From Devosia sp. FKR38 (GTDB lineage Bacteria; Pseudomonadota; Alphaproteobacteria; Rhizobiales; Devosiaceae), in contig NZ_STGC01000002.1 of NCBI RefSeq assembly GCF_005222805.1, forward strand, positions 757,836-821,835: 64,000 nucleotides of DNA, read 5' to 3'. Positions 8,597 to 16,833 of this stretch are shown here, piece by piece. A model generated the notes under the pieces. That model searched no databases. It saw nothing but the letters and a program-made list of their open reading frames with translations, and had not been told where the DNA came from. Each line of letters starts with the position of its first letter. Position 1 is the stretch's first letter. The position numbers and the translations under genes were made by a program.

Positions 8597-8959
8597 CGGC
8601 GCGTGTCCCCCAGGGCTTAAGGGGAGGTTAACACAGCGATGGCGGCGGAATAGGGGCGCGGTGGAGTGGGGTTAATGGGGGGGGGGGCGGGGTCGTCAAT
8701 TCGGTCGTTCGAAATGCTCTTCACGACAATCAAAAACCTGCCGGCCGTGTGGCGCCTGCTTTCATCTTGGCCTGCCCGACACCGAACGGGCAGTTGCTGA
8801 TAGGAAACGTCGATATTCGACCTATGCGGCGCTAATCTGGTGTCCTGTAATTTGCCCCTGGCCTCTGGCGGCCCGCAAACTGATATCGTATCGAGACGCG
8901 CTGGCTGTGCAAGCGTGGGGCCAACGAAGCCAATTGTATTGGCGTAGAAGGAGCACTTG
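8597..8959. other. intergenic region with G11 homopolymer at a composition boundary
   Basis: A gene-free stretch of 363 bp. A run of 11 G at 8677-8687 sits where the sequence changes from about 65-68% GC (left) to a visibly lower-GC patch (about 8.7-10.6 kb). A ribosome binding site GAAGGAG at 8947-8953 belongs to the next gene. No convincing ORF, tRNA or repeat was found otherwise. Confidence 0.6.
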
Positions 8960-9451
8960 ATGAAAACTGTCTACACGATCGGGTATGAAGGCACAGACAT
9001 CGAACGGCTCATTGAGACGCTCACCGTGGTTGGTGTGCAAGCTGTTGCCGACGTGCGGGCTGTTCCGCTGTCCCGCAAGAAGGGCTTCTCGAAAAACTCG
9101 CTACGCGTTCATCTCGAGAACGCTGGCATCAAATATCTGCCCATGCAGGAGCTTGGAGACCCTAAAGAAGGAAGAGAAGCAGCGAAGTCTGGAGACTATG
9201 CTCGTTTCCGCACGGTTTACTCGGCACATGTCGATCAGCCAGAATCCGTCGCGGCCATCGAGAAGCTCGCGTTCACTTCGCAGGATCAGGCCGTCTGCCT
9301 GCTATGTTTCGAGCGCGATCCGAAAACCTGTCACCGATACATAGTCGGCGAGCGCATGGGTGCCTTTGGCTACCAAATGCTTCACCTCTTTGGCGACGAC
9401 CCAGCCCGCTACGTTCGCTACCAAGACAAGCTGCCGAAGCGTGCGGTCTAG
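8960..9451 (+). CDS. DUF488 family protein
   Basis: A 163-residue protein of the DUF488 family. Family features seen are the opening VYTIGYEGTDIERLIETL, then ADVRAVPLSRKKGFSK, LPMQELGDPKEGR and, near the C-terminus, CLLCFERDPKTCHR with its Cys pair and CHR motif. The biochemical function of DUF488 is not established; members occur widely, often beside DNA-related or defence genes. Start ATG at 8960 has GAAGGAG six nt upstream. It converges with the next gene, with only 2 bp between the two stop codons. Its codon use and lower GC differ from flanking genes, which suggests acquisition with its neighbour. Confidence 0.85.
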   Translation: MKTVYTIGYEGTDIERLIETLTVVGVQAVADVRAVPLSRKKGFSKNSLRVHLENAGIKYLPMQELGDPKEGREAAKSGDYARFRTVYSAHVDQPESVAAIEKLAFTSQDQAVCLLCFERDPKTCHRYIVGERMGAFGYQMLHLFGDDPARYVRYQDKLPKRAV

Positions 9452-9453
9452 AG

Positions 9454-10263
9454 CTAGAAGAGTTCGCCTTGCAACTGGTGCGGTGGGTAAATCAAGCTGA
9501 TGATCAGCCATTGATCCTGAAATCTGTGCTGGTTCCCCATCAGCAGCATCAAGTCCTTTGACGGGATCTCCCGCTCAAGCTTGTCGCGGAAATGGCGTTC
9601 CCAATCCGCTCCATAAAGGCGGTCGCAGGTCAGGTACAACGCGCCGACCTCCCAATCGACTAGCTTGTGCCTGAAGACCGTGGTGGCACCATCCTCACCA
9701 CACTCATATCTATAATAGAAGTCATACGGCAGCTTCCGCAGCGTCTTGATAGACGGTTTGTCTTCATTGTCGAAGAGCCCTCCTTGATTCTGACCGCCAA
9801 GCAGCTTTGCTAGGTCATCTTCGGTCCACTGTGGATTAGAAACAGGCTCTATATCCAAACCGAGAATCCTGTGAGGCTTCAGCAGAGACAGCGATGTTCC
9901 ATTGCTCTTGCGCGCATCCTCCACTTCGTTGAAGTTAGTGAATAGCTTGACTGGAGATAGCAAGCGGCGACGTTCGCCCCAATTCTTACCAGGCTCGACC
10001 ACCGGCCCGCCCTCGATGGTATCCGTCTTGATGGTGAAGCTTTCGGGCCGATGATCTTTTTTGGCCTTTTCGATCTTTGCCTTAATCCACTGCCACTTAT
10101 TGAATCGTCTTTCCTCAGCGATCAAACGAAACGGCACAGGGAACAGTCGAATAAGGTTGCCGGTCTCGTCCATGCCAGCCACGCAAGTTGTCTCCGCATA
10201 TTTTCCACTGGGCGACGGATACGTCTTGCAAAGGATGAGAATGCGGGCATCGACGACTGGCAT
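9454..10263 (-). CDS. conserved hypothetical protein, partner of DUF488 gene
   Basis: A 269-residue soluble protein. The N-terminus (ARILILCKTYPSPSGKYAETTCVAGM) is beta-rich and followed by RLFPVPFR and a basic helix (KWQWIKAKIEKAKKDHRPESF). The C-terminal third contains KLPYDFYYRYEC and FRHKLVDWEVGALYLTC. From memory this resembles proteins described as having a dual OB-fold domain that often sit next to DUF488 genes; that could not be checked here. There is no signal peptide or membrane segment. GC content is lower than in housekeeping neighbours. The convergent layout with DUF488 and the shared composition suggest a two-gene cassette. Confidence 0.7.
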   Translation of the reverse strand: MPVVDARILILCKTYPSPSGKYAETTCVAGMDETGNLIRLFPVPFRLIAEERRFNKWQWIKAKIEKAKKDHRPESFTIKTDTIEGGPVVEPGKNWGERRRLLSPVKLFTNFNEVEDARKSNGTSLSLLKPHRILGLDIEPVSNPQWTEDDLAKLLGGQNQGGLFDNEDKPSIKTLRKLPYDFYYRYECGEDGATTVFRHKLVDWEVGALYLTCDRLYGADWERHFRDKLEREIPSKDLMLLMGNQHRFQDQWLIISLIYPPHQLQGELF

Positions 10264-10674
10264 GACCTGCTCCGAGACAACCCACCGTTAACCTACGGCT
10301 GAAGCGAATTGCGCCAGGGCGCTGACTGCAAGTCAATCCTGCTGATTGAACTGACGCAGAAAAATACAGCGAATATTGGCATTTGCTTTGTCGACGCACC
10401 AGTGCTCTGACGGCTGTCTGCAGTTGCTTCTCTAGCGCAGGTTTATGCTTGGCAGGATTCTCATCCGCGCCCGAGGAACTGCATCGACCACTGCCGCATT
10501 TCTGCAATCTCGAATGATCGAACTGGAGTGCCCAAAGCTGAAGGTAATGGACTAACCTAGATTTGTGCTTCGCACGCCGGCCAGCTAGGAGCCGCCAGTC
10601 CGCACGCCACTTCGGATCGGCCACGTCCTGCAGCCAACAGCGTCCTCGGCCATTCCCCTCGCCCCGCCACGCTC
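10264..10674. other. gene-free stretch, possible remnant
   Basis: 411 bp with no supported gene. Open frames here lack ribosome binding sites and recognisable protein features. Composition is intermediate between the low-GC cassette and the GC-rich backbone, so it may be the degraded right edge of the inserted patch. No terminal repeats were found. Confidence 0.5.
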
Positions 10675-11202
10675 TCACCCAATCAGCCCATCCAGCCCAT
10701 CCCAGGCATAAATGACATTGTTCGATTTCCAGATCGGGCCAGGGTCGATGGTTCGGGCGATTTCGCGGGCGCCGAGGCGCTGGTAGAAGCGGGCGGCGCC
10801 GGTATTGCCCTCCACCACGTCGAGCGCGGCGGCGTCGCGACCCACAGAGCGCAAATGCCGGGCGAGGCCGCGCAGCAGGCTTTCGCCGATGCCACGCCCC
10901 TGTTGGCCGAGATCGACATAGACCGAGTGGATTTCCGCCCGTCCGCCAAAGGCCGGGTCATCGGAGGCGCCGGTGGCGGCCATGCCCACCAGAACGCCCT
11001 TGTCCTCGGCCAGCAGCACCAGTTGGTCGGGCACGGGCTCGGCCAACACGCGCCGCCATTTGGCCTGGCGACTGTTGAGGTCAAGCTTTGCCAGCGCCTC
11101 GGGCGGGGCCAGCTCAGCAAACGCCACCTGCCAGACGCGGTTGTGCAGCGCCGCGACAGCGTCGGCGTCCGCCGGGCCGCCGGGGCGCAGGGTGATGCTC
11201 AC
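10675..11202 (-). CDS. GNAT family N-acetyltransferase
   Basis: A 175-residue acetyltransferase. The acetyl-CoA binding motif A is YVDLGQQGRGIGESLLRGLARH (the Q/RxxGxG/A signature at GQQGRGIG), followed by DVVEGNTGAARFYQRLGAREI, the usual C-terminal GNAT block. The acceptor substrate is unknown; the sequence is of the RimI-like small-molecule/protein type. The start codon lies just before ITLRPGGPADADAVAALH, a typical GNAT opening. It lies 8 bp downstream of deoD on the same strand and may be co-transcribed. Confidence 0.85.
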   Translation of the reverse strand: MSITLRPGGPADADAVAALHNRVWQVAFAELAPPEALAKLDLNSRQAKWRRVLAEPVPDQLVLLAEDKGVLVGMAATGASDDPAFGGRAEIHSVYVDLGQQGRGIGESLLRGLARHLRSVGRDAAALDVVEGNTGAARFYQRLGAREIARTIDPGPIWKSNNVIYAWDGLDGLIG

Positions 11203-11210
11203 GGCGGTGC

Positions 11211-11921
11211 TCAGGCTTCGACGGCGACGTCGAGGGCGATGGTCACCATGTCGCGCAGCGAGGTCTGGCGCTGTTCGGCGTCGATTTCCTCGCCGGTGAT
11301 CAGGCAGTCGGTCATGGTGCAGATGGTCAGCGCCCGCACGTCAAAGCGTGCCGCCAGCGTATAGAGCGCCGCCGCTTCCATCTCGACGCCGATGACGCCG
11401 TGCTGGGGCAGGGTGTCATAACCCGCCATGCCATTGGCATGGTAGAAGATGTCGCTCGAGAGCATGTTGCCGGCGTGATAGCGCATGCCGGCGGCCTCGG
11501 CCTTGTCGGCGGCGGCGCGCAGCAGGCCAAAATCGGCGAGCGGGGCAAAATTGAAGGCGCCAAAGCGGCCCTTGACGATGGAGCTGTCGGTCGAGGCGCC
11601 CTGCGCCAGCACCAGGTCGCGCACCTTCACCTTGGCATTGAGCCCGCCGCAGGTGCCCACGCGGATCAGCGTCTTGGCGCCATAAGTGTTGATCAGCTCA
11701 TGCACATAGATCGACAGCGAGGGCTGGCCCATGCCGCTGGCCTGCACCGAGATGGGCTTGCCCTTCCAGGTGCCGGTATAGCCAAGGCAATTGCGCACCG
11801 AATTGACCAGTTTGGGATTGTCAAAGAATGTCTCGGCAATCCATTTGGCGCGCAGCGGATCGCCGGGCAGCAGCACGGCCTCAGCATAGTCACCGGCTTT
11901 GGCGTGGTTGTGCGGCGTCAT
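11211..11921 (-). CDS. deoD: purine nucleoside phosphorylase, DeoD type
   Basis: Cleaves purine (deoxy)ribonucleosides with phosphate to free base and ribose-1-phosphate, in purine salvage. At 236 residues it has the size of the hexameric E. coli-type enzyme. Recognised motifs: LLPGDPLRAKWIAE (phosphate-binding Gly/Arg), GMGQPSLSIYVHELI, RVGTCGG, and GVEMEAAALYTLA, which carries the ribose-binding Met-Glu pair. The start at 11921 follows AAGGACG; the upstream open frame is non-conserved. A GNAT gene follows 8 bp downstream. It diverges from argC. Confidence 0.93.
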   Translation of the reverse strand: MTPHNHAKAGDYAEAVLLPGDPLRAKWIAETFFDNPKLVNSVRNCLGYTGTWKGKPISVQASGMGQPSLSIYVHELINTYGAKTLIRVGTCGGLNAKVKVRDLVLAQGASTDSSIVKGRFGAFNFAPLADFGLLRAAADKAEAAGMRYHAGNMLSSDIFYHANGMAGYDTLPQHGVIGVEMEAAALYTLAARFDVRALTICTMTDCLITGEEIDAEQRQTSLRDMVTIALDVAVEA

Positions 11922-12061
11922 GGTGTTCGTCCTTGCTGGTGTCGTTTGGCCCAAGCATTGCCACTGGCGCGGCGGATCGGCAAGCGGCGGCAGCGGCCCT
12001 GGGTGTCTTGACCTCGTCACCATCGCGGTCCATTTACGACGCCCAGACGGGAGAAACGCCA

Positions 12062-13015
12062 ATGGTCGCCAAGATATTCATCGACGGGGAAGCCGGAACC
12101 ACGGGTCTGCAGATCCGCGAGCGCCTGGCTGGTCGTCGCGATCTCGAGGTGCTGTCCATTGCCGCCGACAAGCGCAAGGACATGGACGAGCGCAAGCGGC
12201 TGCTCAATGCGGCCGATGTGGCGATCCTGTGCCTGCCCGATGATGCGGCCAAGGAAAGCGTGTCGCTGATCGAGAACGACACCACCCGCGTCATTGATGC
12301 CTCGACCGCCTATCGCGTCGATCCGGCCTGGGCCTATGGCTTTGCCGAAATGGACAAGGGCCAGTCGGCGCTGATCGCCGGCGCGCGCTTTGTCTCCAAC
12401 CCCGGCTGCTGGCCGCAGGGGCTGATCGCCCATGTGCGGCCGCTGATCGCCGCCGGGCTGATCCCGGCCGATTATCCGCTGAGCTACAATGGCATTTCCG
12501 GCTATTCGGGCGGCGGCAAGCAGATGATTGCCGAATATGAGGCGGCCGGCGACTCCGCCAGCCAGTTCATGCCCTATGGCCTCACCTTCCAGCACAAGCA
12601 TGTGCCGGAAATGACGCTTTATACCGGCACCACCACCGCGCCGCTCTTCGTGCCCACCGTGGGCGATTTCGCCCAGGGCATGACGACGTTTGTGCCGCTG
12701 CAGCTCGGCCAGCTGCCGCGCGTGCCCACTGGGCGCGAGCTGCATGCCGCCATTGCCGATCATTTCGCTGCCATCGCCGACAGCTTCGTTGTCGTTGCGC
12801 CCTATGACGAAGCGCTGGGCAAGACGCCGGCGCTCGATCCCCAGGCGCATAACGGCACCAATACGCTGACCCTGCATGTCTTCGCCAATGATGCGCGCGC
12901 CCAGGCGGTGCTGGTGGCGGTCTATGACAATCTGGGCAAGGGCGCCTCGGGCGCTGCGGTGCAAAATCTCAATCTGATGCTGGGCGTCAACGCCCGCGAA
13001 AGCCTCGCCGCCTAG
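12062..13015 (+). CDS. argC: N-acetyl-gamma-glutamyl-phosphate reductase (type 2)
   Basis: NADPH-dependent third step of arginine synthesis, giving N-acetylglutamate semialdehyde. 317 residues, the length of the short type-2 enzymes typical of alphaproteobacteria. The N-terminal motif FIDGEAGTTGLQIRERL binds NADP, and the catalytic Cys lies in VSNPGCWPQGL. GISGYSGGGKQMI is the family substrate-binding loop. ATG at 12062 was chosen because family homology begins there; upstream codons in the same frame are antisense to the deoD start region. No operon partner is seen. Confidence 0.95.
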   Translation: MVAKIFIDGEAGTTGLQIRERLAGRRDLEVLSIAADKRKDMDERKRLLNAADVAILCLPDDAAKESVSLIENDTTRVIDASTAYRVDPAWAYGFAEMDKGQSALIAGARFVSNPGCWPQGLIAHVRPLIAAGLIPADYPLSYNGISGYSGGGKQMIAEYEAAGDSASQFMPYGLTFQHKHVPEMTLYTGTTTAPLFVPTVGDFAQGMTTFVPLQLGQLPRVPTGRELHAAIADHFAAIADSFVVVAPYDEALGKTPALDPQAHNGTNTLTLHVFANDARAQAVLVAVYDNLGKGASGAAVQNLNLMLGVNARESLAA

Positions 13016-13024
13016 GCGGGGCGC

Positions 13025-13086
13025 TTCTCGCAAATTGCAAGGCGCCTCGCATTCTGCATCGCTTGGCCGCCCGCAAATTGCGAGAA
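13025..13086. repeat. inverted pair of GCAAATTGC-type sites between argC and yggT
   Basis: TTCTCGCAAATTGC (13025-13038) and GCAAATTGCGAGAA (13073-13086) form a near-perfect inverted repeat about 34 bp apart; each half contains the near-palindrome GCAAATTGC. This could be a regulator-binding pair or a large hairpin after argC. No known operator was matched. Confidence 0.45.
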
Positions 13087-13206
13087 TTCACAGGGCTTTA
13101 ACATCTGAGGCCCGGTTTGCGGGCCCCGGGGCGACTGGCACGGTTCGTGCATTGATGGCGCCGTCCGGAGAGTTAGTTTTGCGTACCGGATCCAAAGTCA
13201 TTGAGG

Positions 13207-13232
13207 CCCCGTTCCGTGCGACCGGAGCGGGG
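13207..13232 (+). terminator. strong hairpin upstream of yggT
   Basis: A 10-bp stem CCCCGTTCCG/CGGAGCGGGG with one G-T wobble and a 6-nt loop, followed by TCTTCATGCTTTT. It could terminate the argC transcript, though the T-run is interrupted and 10 nt away. The rest of 13016-13314 holds no recognisable gene. Confidence 0.5.
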
Positions 13233-13314
13233 TCTTCATGCTTTTGGGTTGGCTCTCTTGTGGCCGGGGCCGCTACCCACTAGATAAAGCACAGTTTTTG
13301 TTCCGGAGACGCCC

Positions 13315-13617
13315 ATGCGCGCCGTGCTCGACATCATCCTTGTGATCCTTGATCTCTATCGCTGGATCCTGATCGCCATGATCATCATGAGCTGGCTGAT
13401 CTCCTTTAACGTGATCAACACGCGCAATGCCTTTGTCGAAGGCCTGTGGCGCGTGCTCAACCAGCTCACCGAGCCGGTGCTGCGCCCCATCCGCCGCTTC
13501 CTGCCCAATATGAGCGGGCTCGATCTCAGCCCGCTGGTGGCGTTCCTGCTGATTTTCTTCATCCAGCAGCTGATCGGCTATTATGTCTATCCCGCCGTGG
13601 CGCGCGCCGGCCTCTGA
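13315..13617 (+). CDS. YggT family membrane protein
   Basis: A 100-residue protein with two hydrophobic segments (about 3-29 and 72-95) and between them the family signature VLNQLTEPVLRPIRRFLPNMSGLDLSPLV. YggT proteins are small inner-membrane proteins implicated in membrane or osmotic homeostasis and septum-related functions; the precise role is not settled. It is followed six bp later by a DUF167 (YggU) gene, an arrangement kept across proteobacteria. ATG at 13315 has a CGGAGA site 6-11 nt upstream. Confidence 0.9.
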   Translation: MRAVLDIILVILDLYRWILIAMIIMSWLISFNVINTRNAFVEGLWRVLNQLTEPVLRPIRRFLPNMSGLDLSPLVAFLLIFFIQQLIGYYVYPAVARAGL

Positions 13618-13623
13618 TCGGCC

Positions 13624-13950
13624 GTGACAGCAACGCCGCTCTGCTATCGGCTCAGCCCTTCGGGGCTGAGCCTTTTTGTTCGCGTCACCCCCAATGCCGG
13701 CCGCGACGGCATCGAGGGCGTCGAAATCCGCGATGATGGCACCGCCGTGCTGCGCGTGCGCGTCAAGGCGGTGCCCGACAAGGGCAAGGCCACGGCAGCC
13801 GTCATCGTCGTGCTGGCCAAGGCGCTCGGCGTGCCCAAATCGTCAATCAACGTCACCAGCGGCGACACCGCCCGGCTCAAGACGCTGGCCGTGGCCGGCG
13901 ATGGTCCGGCGCTGGTTCATGCGATCACCGCTTTGGCGACGCCCGCTTGA
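13624..13950 (+). CDS. DUF167 (YggU) family protein
   Basis: A 108-residue cytosolic protein of the DUF167/YggU family. It has the characteristic LFVRVTPNAGRDGIEG start and the conserved VRVKAVPDKGKATAAVI stretch, then SSINVTSGDTARLKTLAVAGD. Function is unknown. Translation appears to begin at GTG (13624), 6 bp after yggT ends, so it is read with yggT. A BIME/MITE-like repeat begins 31 bp after its stop. Confidence 0.9.
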   Translation: MTATPLCYRLSPSGLSLFVRVTPNAGRDGIEGVEIRDDGTAVLRVRVKAVPDKGKATAAVIVVLAKALGVPKSSINVTSGDTARLKTLAVAGDGPALVHAITALATPA

Positions 13951-13981
13951 GGCGCAGGCCGGAGCAATCGCTGCCGTAGAT

Positions 13982-14097
13982 CACCCCCTCCCAACCTCCC
14001 CCATCAAGGGGGAGGTGCCGTCTGGTGGGTTGAACCCGATGCTGCCCCAGGAGTGGAGAGAGACCTCCCCCTTGATGGGGGAGGCTAGGAGGGGGTG
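13982..14097. repeat. BIME/MITE-like palindromic repeat, copy 1
   Basis: 116 bp between yggU and hppA. The ends are inverted repeats beginning CACCCCCTCC and ending GGAGGGGGTG. Each end contains its own hairpin: arms ACCTCCCCC/GGGGGAGGT around ATCAA on the left and the same arms around TTGAT on the right, so the two halves are mirror images. The centre holds GGGTTG...GATGCTGCCC...GAGTGGAG, shared with copies at 17351 and 17905. No ORF inside. Confidence 0.9.
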
Positions 14098-14250
14098 GCG
14101 CCACAGCCTCGATCTTCGCCCGTGCCCCCCGCGACAATTCATCGCATTCTCCATTGCTTAACCAAGCAATCCGGCTAATCTCGATAGTCGGAGGGGGCTC
14201 TAAGGAGGGCGTCCCGCGACGGGTTGGAGGACCCGGCCGGGTCAGCGTTG

Positions 14251-14278
14251 AGTCCCTGGAGGAACATCTAGAGGGACT
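14251..14278 (+). promoter_or_regulatory. hairpin enclosing a GGAGG in the hppA leader
   Basis: AGTCCCT (14251-14257) pairs perfectly with AGGGACT (14272-14278), five nt before the hppA start codon. The loop holds GGAGG, while the right arm overlaps the second purine-rich site (AGAGGGA). Upstream, ATTGCTT...AAGCAAT and GGGTT...GACCCGG can also pair. A structured leader that affects translation start is inferred. Confidence 0.45.
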
Positions 14279-14282
14279 TTCT

Positions 14283-16427
14283 ATGACTTTGGCACTCTGG
14301 CTGATCGTCGTATGCGGCGCTCTGTCCATCGTCTATGGCGTGATCACCACGCAGCAATTGCTGGCCGCCGACAGCGGCTCGGCCCGCATGCAGGAGATTT
14401 CGGCGGCCGTGCGCGAAGGCGCCTCGGCCTATCTCAAGCGGCAATATACCACCATCGCCATCGTGGGCGTGGTCATCCTGATCGCCGCCTTTTTCCTGCT
14501 GGGCATCTATGCCGCCATCGGCTTCCTGTTGGGCGCGGTGCTGAGCGGCGCGGCGGGCTTTATCGGCATGAATGTGTCGGTGCGGGCCAATGTGCGCGTG
14601 GCCCAGGCGGCGATTTCCTCGCTGGGCAATGGGCTGGATCTGGCGTTCAAGTCCGGCGCGGTCACCGGCATGCTGGTGGCGGGCCTGGGCCTATTGGGTG
14701 TCACGCTCTATTTCATCGTCCTCACCCAGGTGCTGGGCTTTGCCTATAATGACCGCGTGGTCATCGATGCGCTGGTGGCGCTGAGCTTTGGCGCTTCGCT
14801 GATTTCCATCTTCGCCCGTCTGGGCGGCGGCATCTTCACCAAGGGTGCCGATGTGGGCGGCGACATGGTGGGCAAGGTCGAAGCCGGCATTCCCGAGGAT
14901 GATCCGCGCAACCCGGCCACCATTGCCGATAACGTGGGCGACAATGTCGGCGACTGTGCCGGCATGGCGGCCGATCTCTTCGAAACCTATGTGGTCACCA
15001 TCGTGGCCACCATGGTGCTGGCCGCCATCATCCTGCCCGAGCCGTTCCGGCTGATGGGCATGGTGCTGCCCCTGGCCATCGGCGGCGCCTGCGTCGTCAC
15101 CTCGATCATCGGCACCTATTTCGTCAAGCTGGGCGCCGACAACAACATCATGGGCGCGCTCTACAAGGGCATCATTGCCACGGGCGTGCTGTCGCTGGTG
15201 GCGCTGCTGCCGGTGCTGTGGTTCGTCTTTGGCGATCTCAATGTGTCCATTGCCGCCAATGACAAGACCTTTACGCCGATGAGCCTGTTCTGGTGCGGCG
15301 TGGCGGGCCTGGTCATCACCGGTCTGATCATCGTCATCACCGAATATTACACCGGCACCAATCGGCGCCCGGTCAATTCCATTGCCGAGGCTTCGGTCAC
15401 CGGCCATGGCACCAATGTGATCCAGGGCCTGGCGGTATCGCTTGAGTCCACCGCCCTGCCGGCGCTGGTCATCATTGCCGGCATCATCGTCACCTATAAT
15501 CTGGCGGGCCTGTTCGGCATCGCCTTTGCCGTCGCCACCATGCTGGCCCTGGCCGGTATCGTGGTGGCGCTCGACGCCTTTGGTCCGGTCACCGACAATG
15601 CCGGCGGCATTGCCGAAATGGCCGGGCTCGACAAGGCCGTGCGCCACAATACCGATGCGCTCGACGCTGTCGGCAATACCACCAAGGCCGTCACCAAGGG
15701 CTATGCCATTGGCTCGGCGGGTCTGGGCGCTCTCGTTCTGTTCGCCGCCTATACGCAGGACCTCATCTACTTCTCGGGCCTGCCCGATGCCCCGGCGATC
15801 TTTAAGGGCATGGGCACGCTCACCTTCTCGCTGGCCGACCCCTATGTGGTGGTGGGCCTGCTGTTTGGTGGGCTGCTGCCGTTCCTGTTCGGCGGCATGA
15901 GCATGACGGCTGTCGGTCGCGCCGCACAGTCGGTGGTGGTCGAAGTCCGCCGCCAGTTCAAGGAGCGGCCGGGCATCATGGCCGGCACCGAAAAGCCCGA
16001 CTATGGCCGGGCCGTCGATATGCTGACCAAGGCGGCGATCAAGGAAATGATCGTGCCGAGCCTGCTTCCCGTGCTCAGCCCGATCGTGGTGTTCTTCGTG
16101 ATCTATTGGATCGCCGGGGCCGCCGCGGGCTTCTCGGCCCTGGGCGCCATGCTGATGGGCGTCATCGTCACCGGGCTCTTCGTCGCCATTTCCATGACCG
16201 CCGGTGGCGGCGCCTGGGACAATGCGAAGAAGAGCTTTGAAGACGGCTTCACCGACAGCCATGGCGTCAAGCACATGAAGGGCAGCGACGCGCACAAGGC
16301 CAGTGTCACCGGCGACACCGTCGGCGACCCCTACAAGGACACGGCGGGCCCCGCCGTCAACCCGATGATCAAGATCACCAATATCGTGGCGCTCTTGCTG
16401 CTGGCCGTGCTGGCCCATCTGGGCTGA
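14283..16427 (+). CDS. hppA: K+-independent proton-translocating pyrophosphatase
   Basis: An integral membrane pump that hydrolyses pyrophosphate and moves H+. 714 residues with about 16 hydrophobic segments, the family's usual size. The substrate site is the acidic stretch around [41 protein letters not shown] (only its motif is quoted in part: [11 protein letters not shown]). A second acidic block is [19 protein letters not shown]. The GNTTKAVTK motif carries Lys where K+-dependent enzymes have Ala, which points to the K+-independent H+-pumping class. Start at 14283 follows AGAGGGAC. A soluble pyrophosphatase (ppa) lies about 3 kb downstream on the other strand, so the cell can either conserve or dissipate pyrophosphate energy. 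Confidence 0.96.
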   Translation: MTLALWLIVVCGALSIVYGVITTQQLLAADSGSARMQEISAAVREGASAYLKRQYTTIAIVGVVILIAAFFLLGIYAAIGFLLGAVLSGAAGFIGMNVSVRANVRVAQAAISSLGNGLDLAFKSGAVTGMLVAGLGLLGVTLYFIVLTQVLGFAYNDRVVIDALVALSFGASLISIFARLGGGIFTKGADVGGDMVGKVEAGIPEDDPRNPATIADNVGDNVGDCAGMAADLFETYVVTIVATMVLAAIILPEPFRLMGMVLPLAIGGACVVTSIIGTYFVKLGADNNIMGALYKGIIATGVLSLVALLPVLWFVFGDLNVSIAANDKTFTPMSLFWCGVAGLVITGLIIVITEYYTGTNRRPVNSIAEASVTGHGTNVIQGLAVSLESTALPALVIIAGIIVTYNLAGLFGIAFAVATMLALAGIVVALDAFGPVTDNAGGIAEMAGLDKAVRHNTDALDAVGNTTKAVTKGYAIGSAGLGALVLFAAYTQDLIYFSGLPDAPAIFKGMGTLTFSLADPYVVVGLLFGGLLPFLFGGMSMTAVGRAAQSVVVEVRRQFKERPGIMAGTEKPDYGRAVDMLTKAAIKEMIVPSLLPVLSPIVVFFVIYWIAGAAAGFSALGAMLMGVIVTGLFVAISMTAGGGAWDNAKKSFEDGFTDSHGVKHMKGSDAHKASVTGDTVGDPYKDTAGPAVNPMIKITNIVALLLLAVLAHLG

Positions 16428-16455
16428 CCATACGGCGTCTGGACTGGAATGAAGA

Positions 16456-16487
16456 AGGCCCGGGGCATGCGCTCCGGGCCTATTTTT
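16456..16487 (+). terminator. intrinsic terminator after hppA
   Basis: 8-bp stem AGGCCCGG/CCGGGCCT with a 10-nt loop, followed by ATTTTTC. It overlaps the stop codon of the convergent gene (16480-16482), and read from the other strand the hairpin is followed by TCTTC, so it may work weakly in both directions. Confidence 0.8.
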
Positions 16488-16827
16488 CATCAAGGCCGAA
16501 GAAGCGCTGGTCATCCCCGATCAGCAGGTCGCGACCGTTCTTGGGGAGCGGGAAATTGTAGCCTACCCATCCGGGCCTCCAGCTCAGGGTGCCCTCATGG
16601 TGATAGCGTGACATGTACATTTCACTGCCGAGCTTGTGCAGCGCCAGATGCAGGGCCTCCACCATGTCGTTGCCCTGGGCACGGCTGGCGATCGTTCCGT
16701 CGGGCCAGTCGATCTCATAACGACAGATGAAGACATGGTCATCGGCTTCCGGCATGAAGATGCGCACGTCAACCGGTGTCACCTTGCCTGCTGAATTGAT
16801 GTTGAGCGTACGAACAGCAATAATCAT
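16480..16827 (-). CDS. hypothetical protein, DUF6968-like
   Basis: A 115-residue soluble protein, mixed alpha/beta, acidic. The order of features is: beta-rich start MIIAVRTLNI, then VDVRIFMPEADDHVFICRYEIDWPDG, the helix DMVEALHLALHKLGSEMYMS, and PGWVGYNFPLP. The pattern resembles the small DUF6968 family, which often includes the F.C.Y.I.WP segment; assignment is from memory. It starts 6 bp after the stop of the upstream 107-aa gene, so the two form an operon. Its end overlaps the hppA terminator. Function unknown. Confidence 0.6.
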   Translation of the reverse strand: MIIAVRTLNINSAGKVTPVDVRIFMPEADDHVFICRYEIDWPDGTIASRAQGNDMVEALHLALHKLGSEMYMSRYHHEGTLSWRPGWVGYNFPLPKNGRDLLIGDDQRFFGLDEK

Positions 16828-16833
16828 GGCACA

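Noticed and set aside
7262..8620. 452-codon plus-strand frame opposite the coiled-coil membrane gene
   Set aside because: His/Arg/Gly-rich shadow translation with no ribosome binding site or known motif.
10115..10678. 187-codon minus-strand frame in the gap after the DUF488 cassette
   Set aside because: Overlaps the start of the real gene ending at 10263, has no binding site and its translation has no recognisable features.
14691..16514. 607-codon open frame antisense to hppA
   Set aside because: Low-complexity His/Gly/Gln/Asp-rich translation typical of the complement of GC-rich codons; hppA is unmistakable on the other strand.
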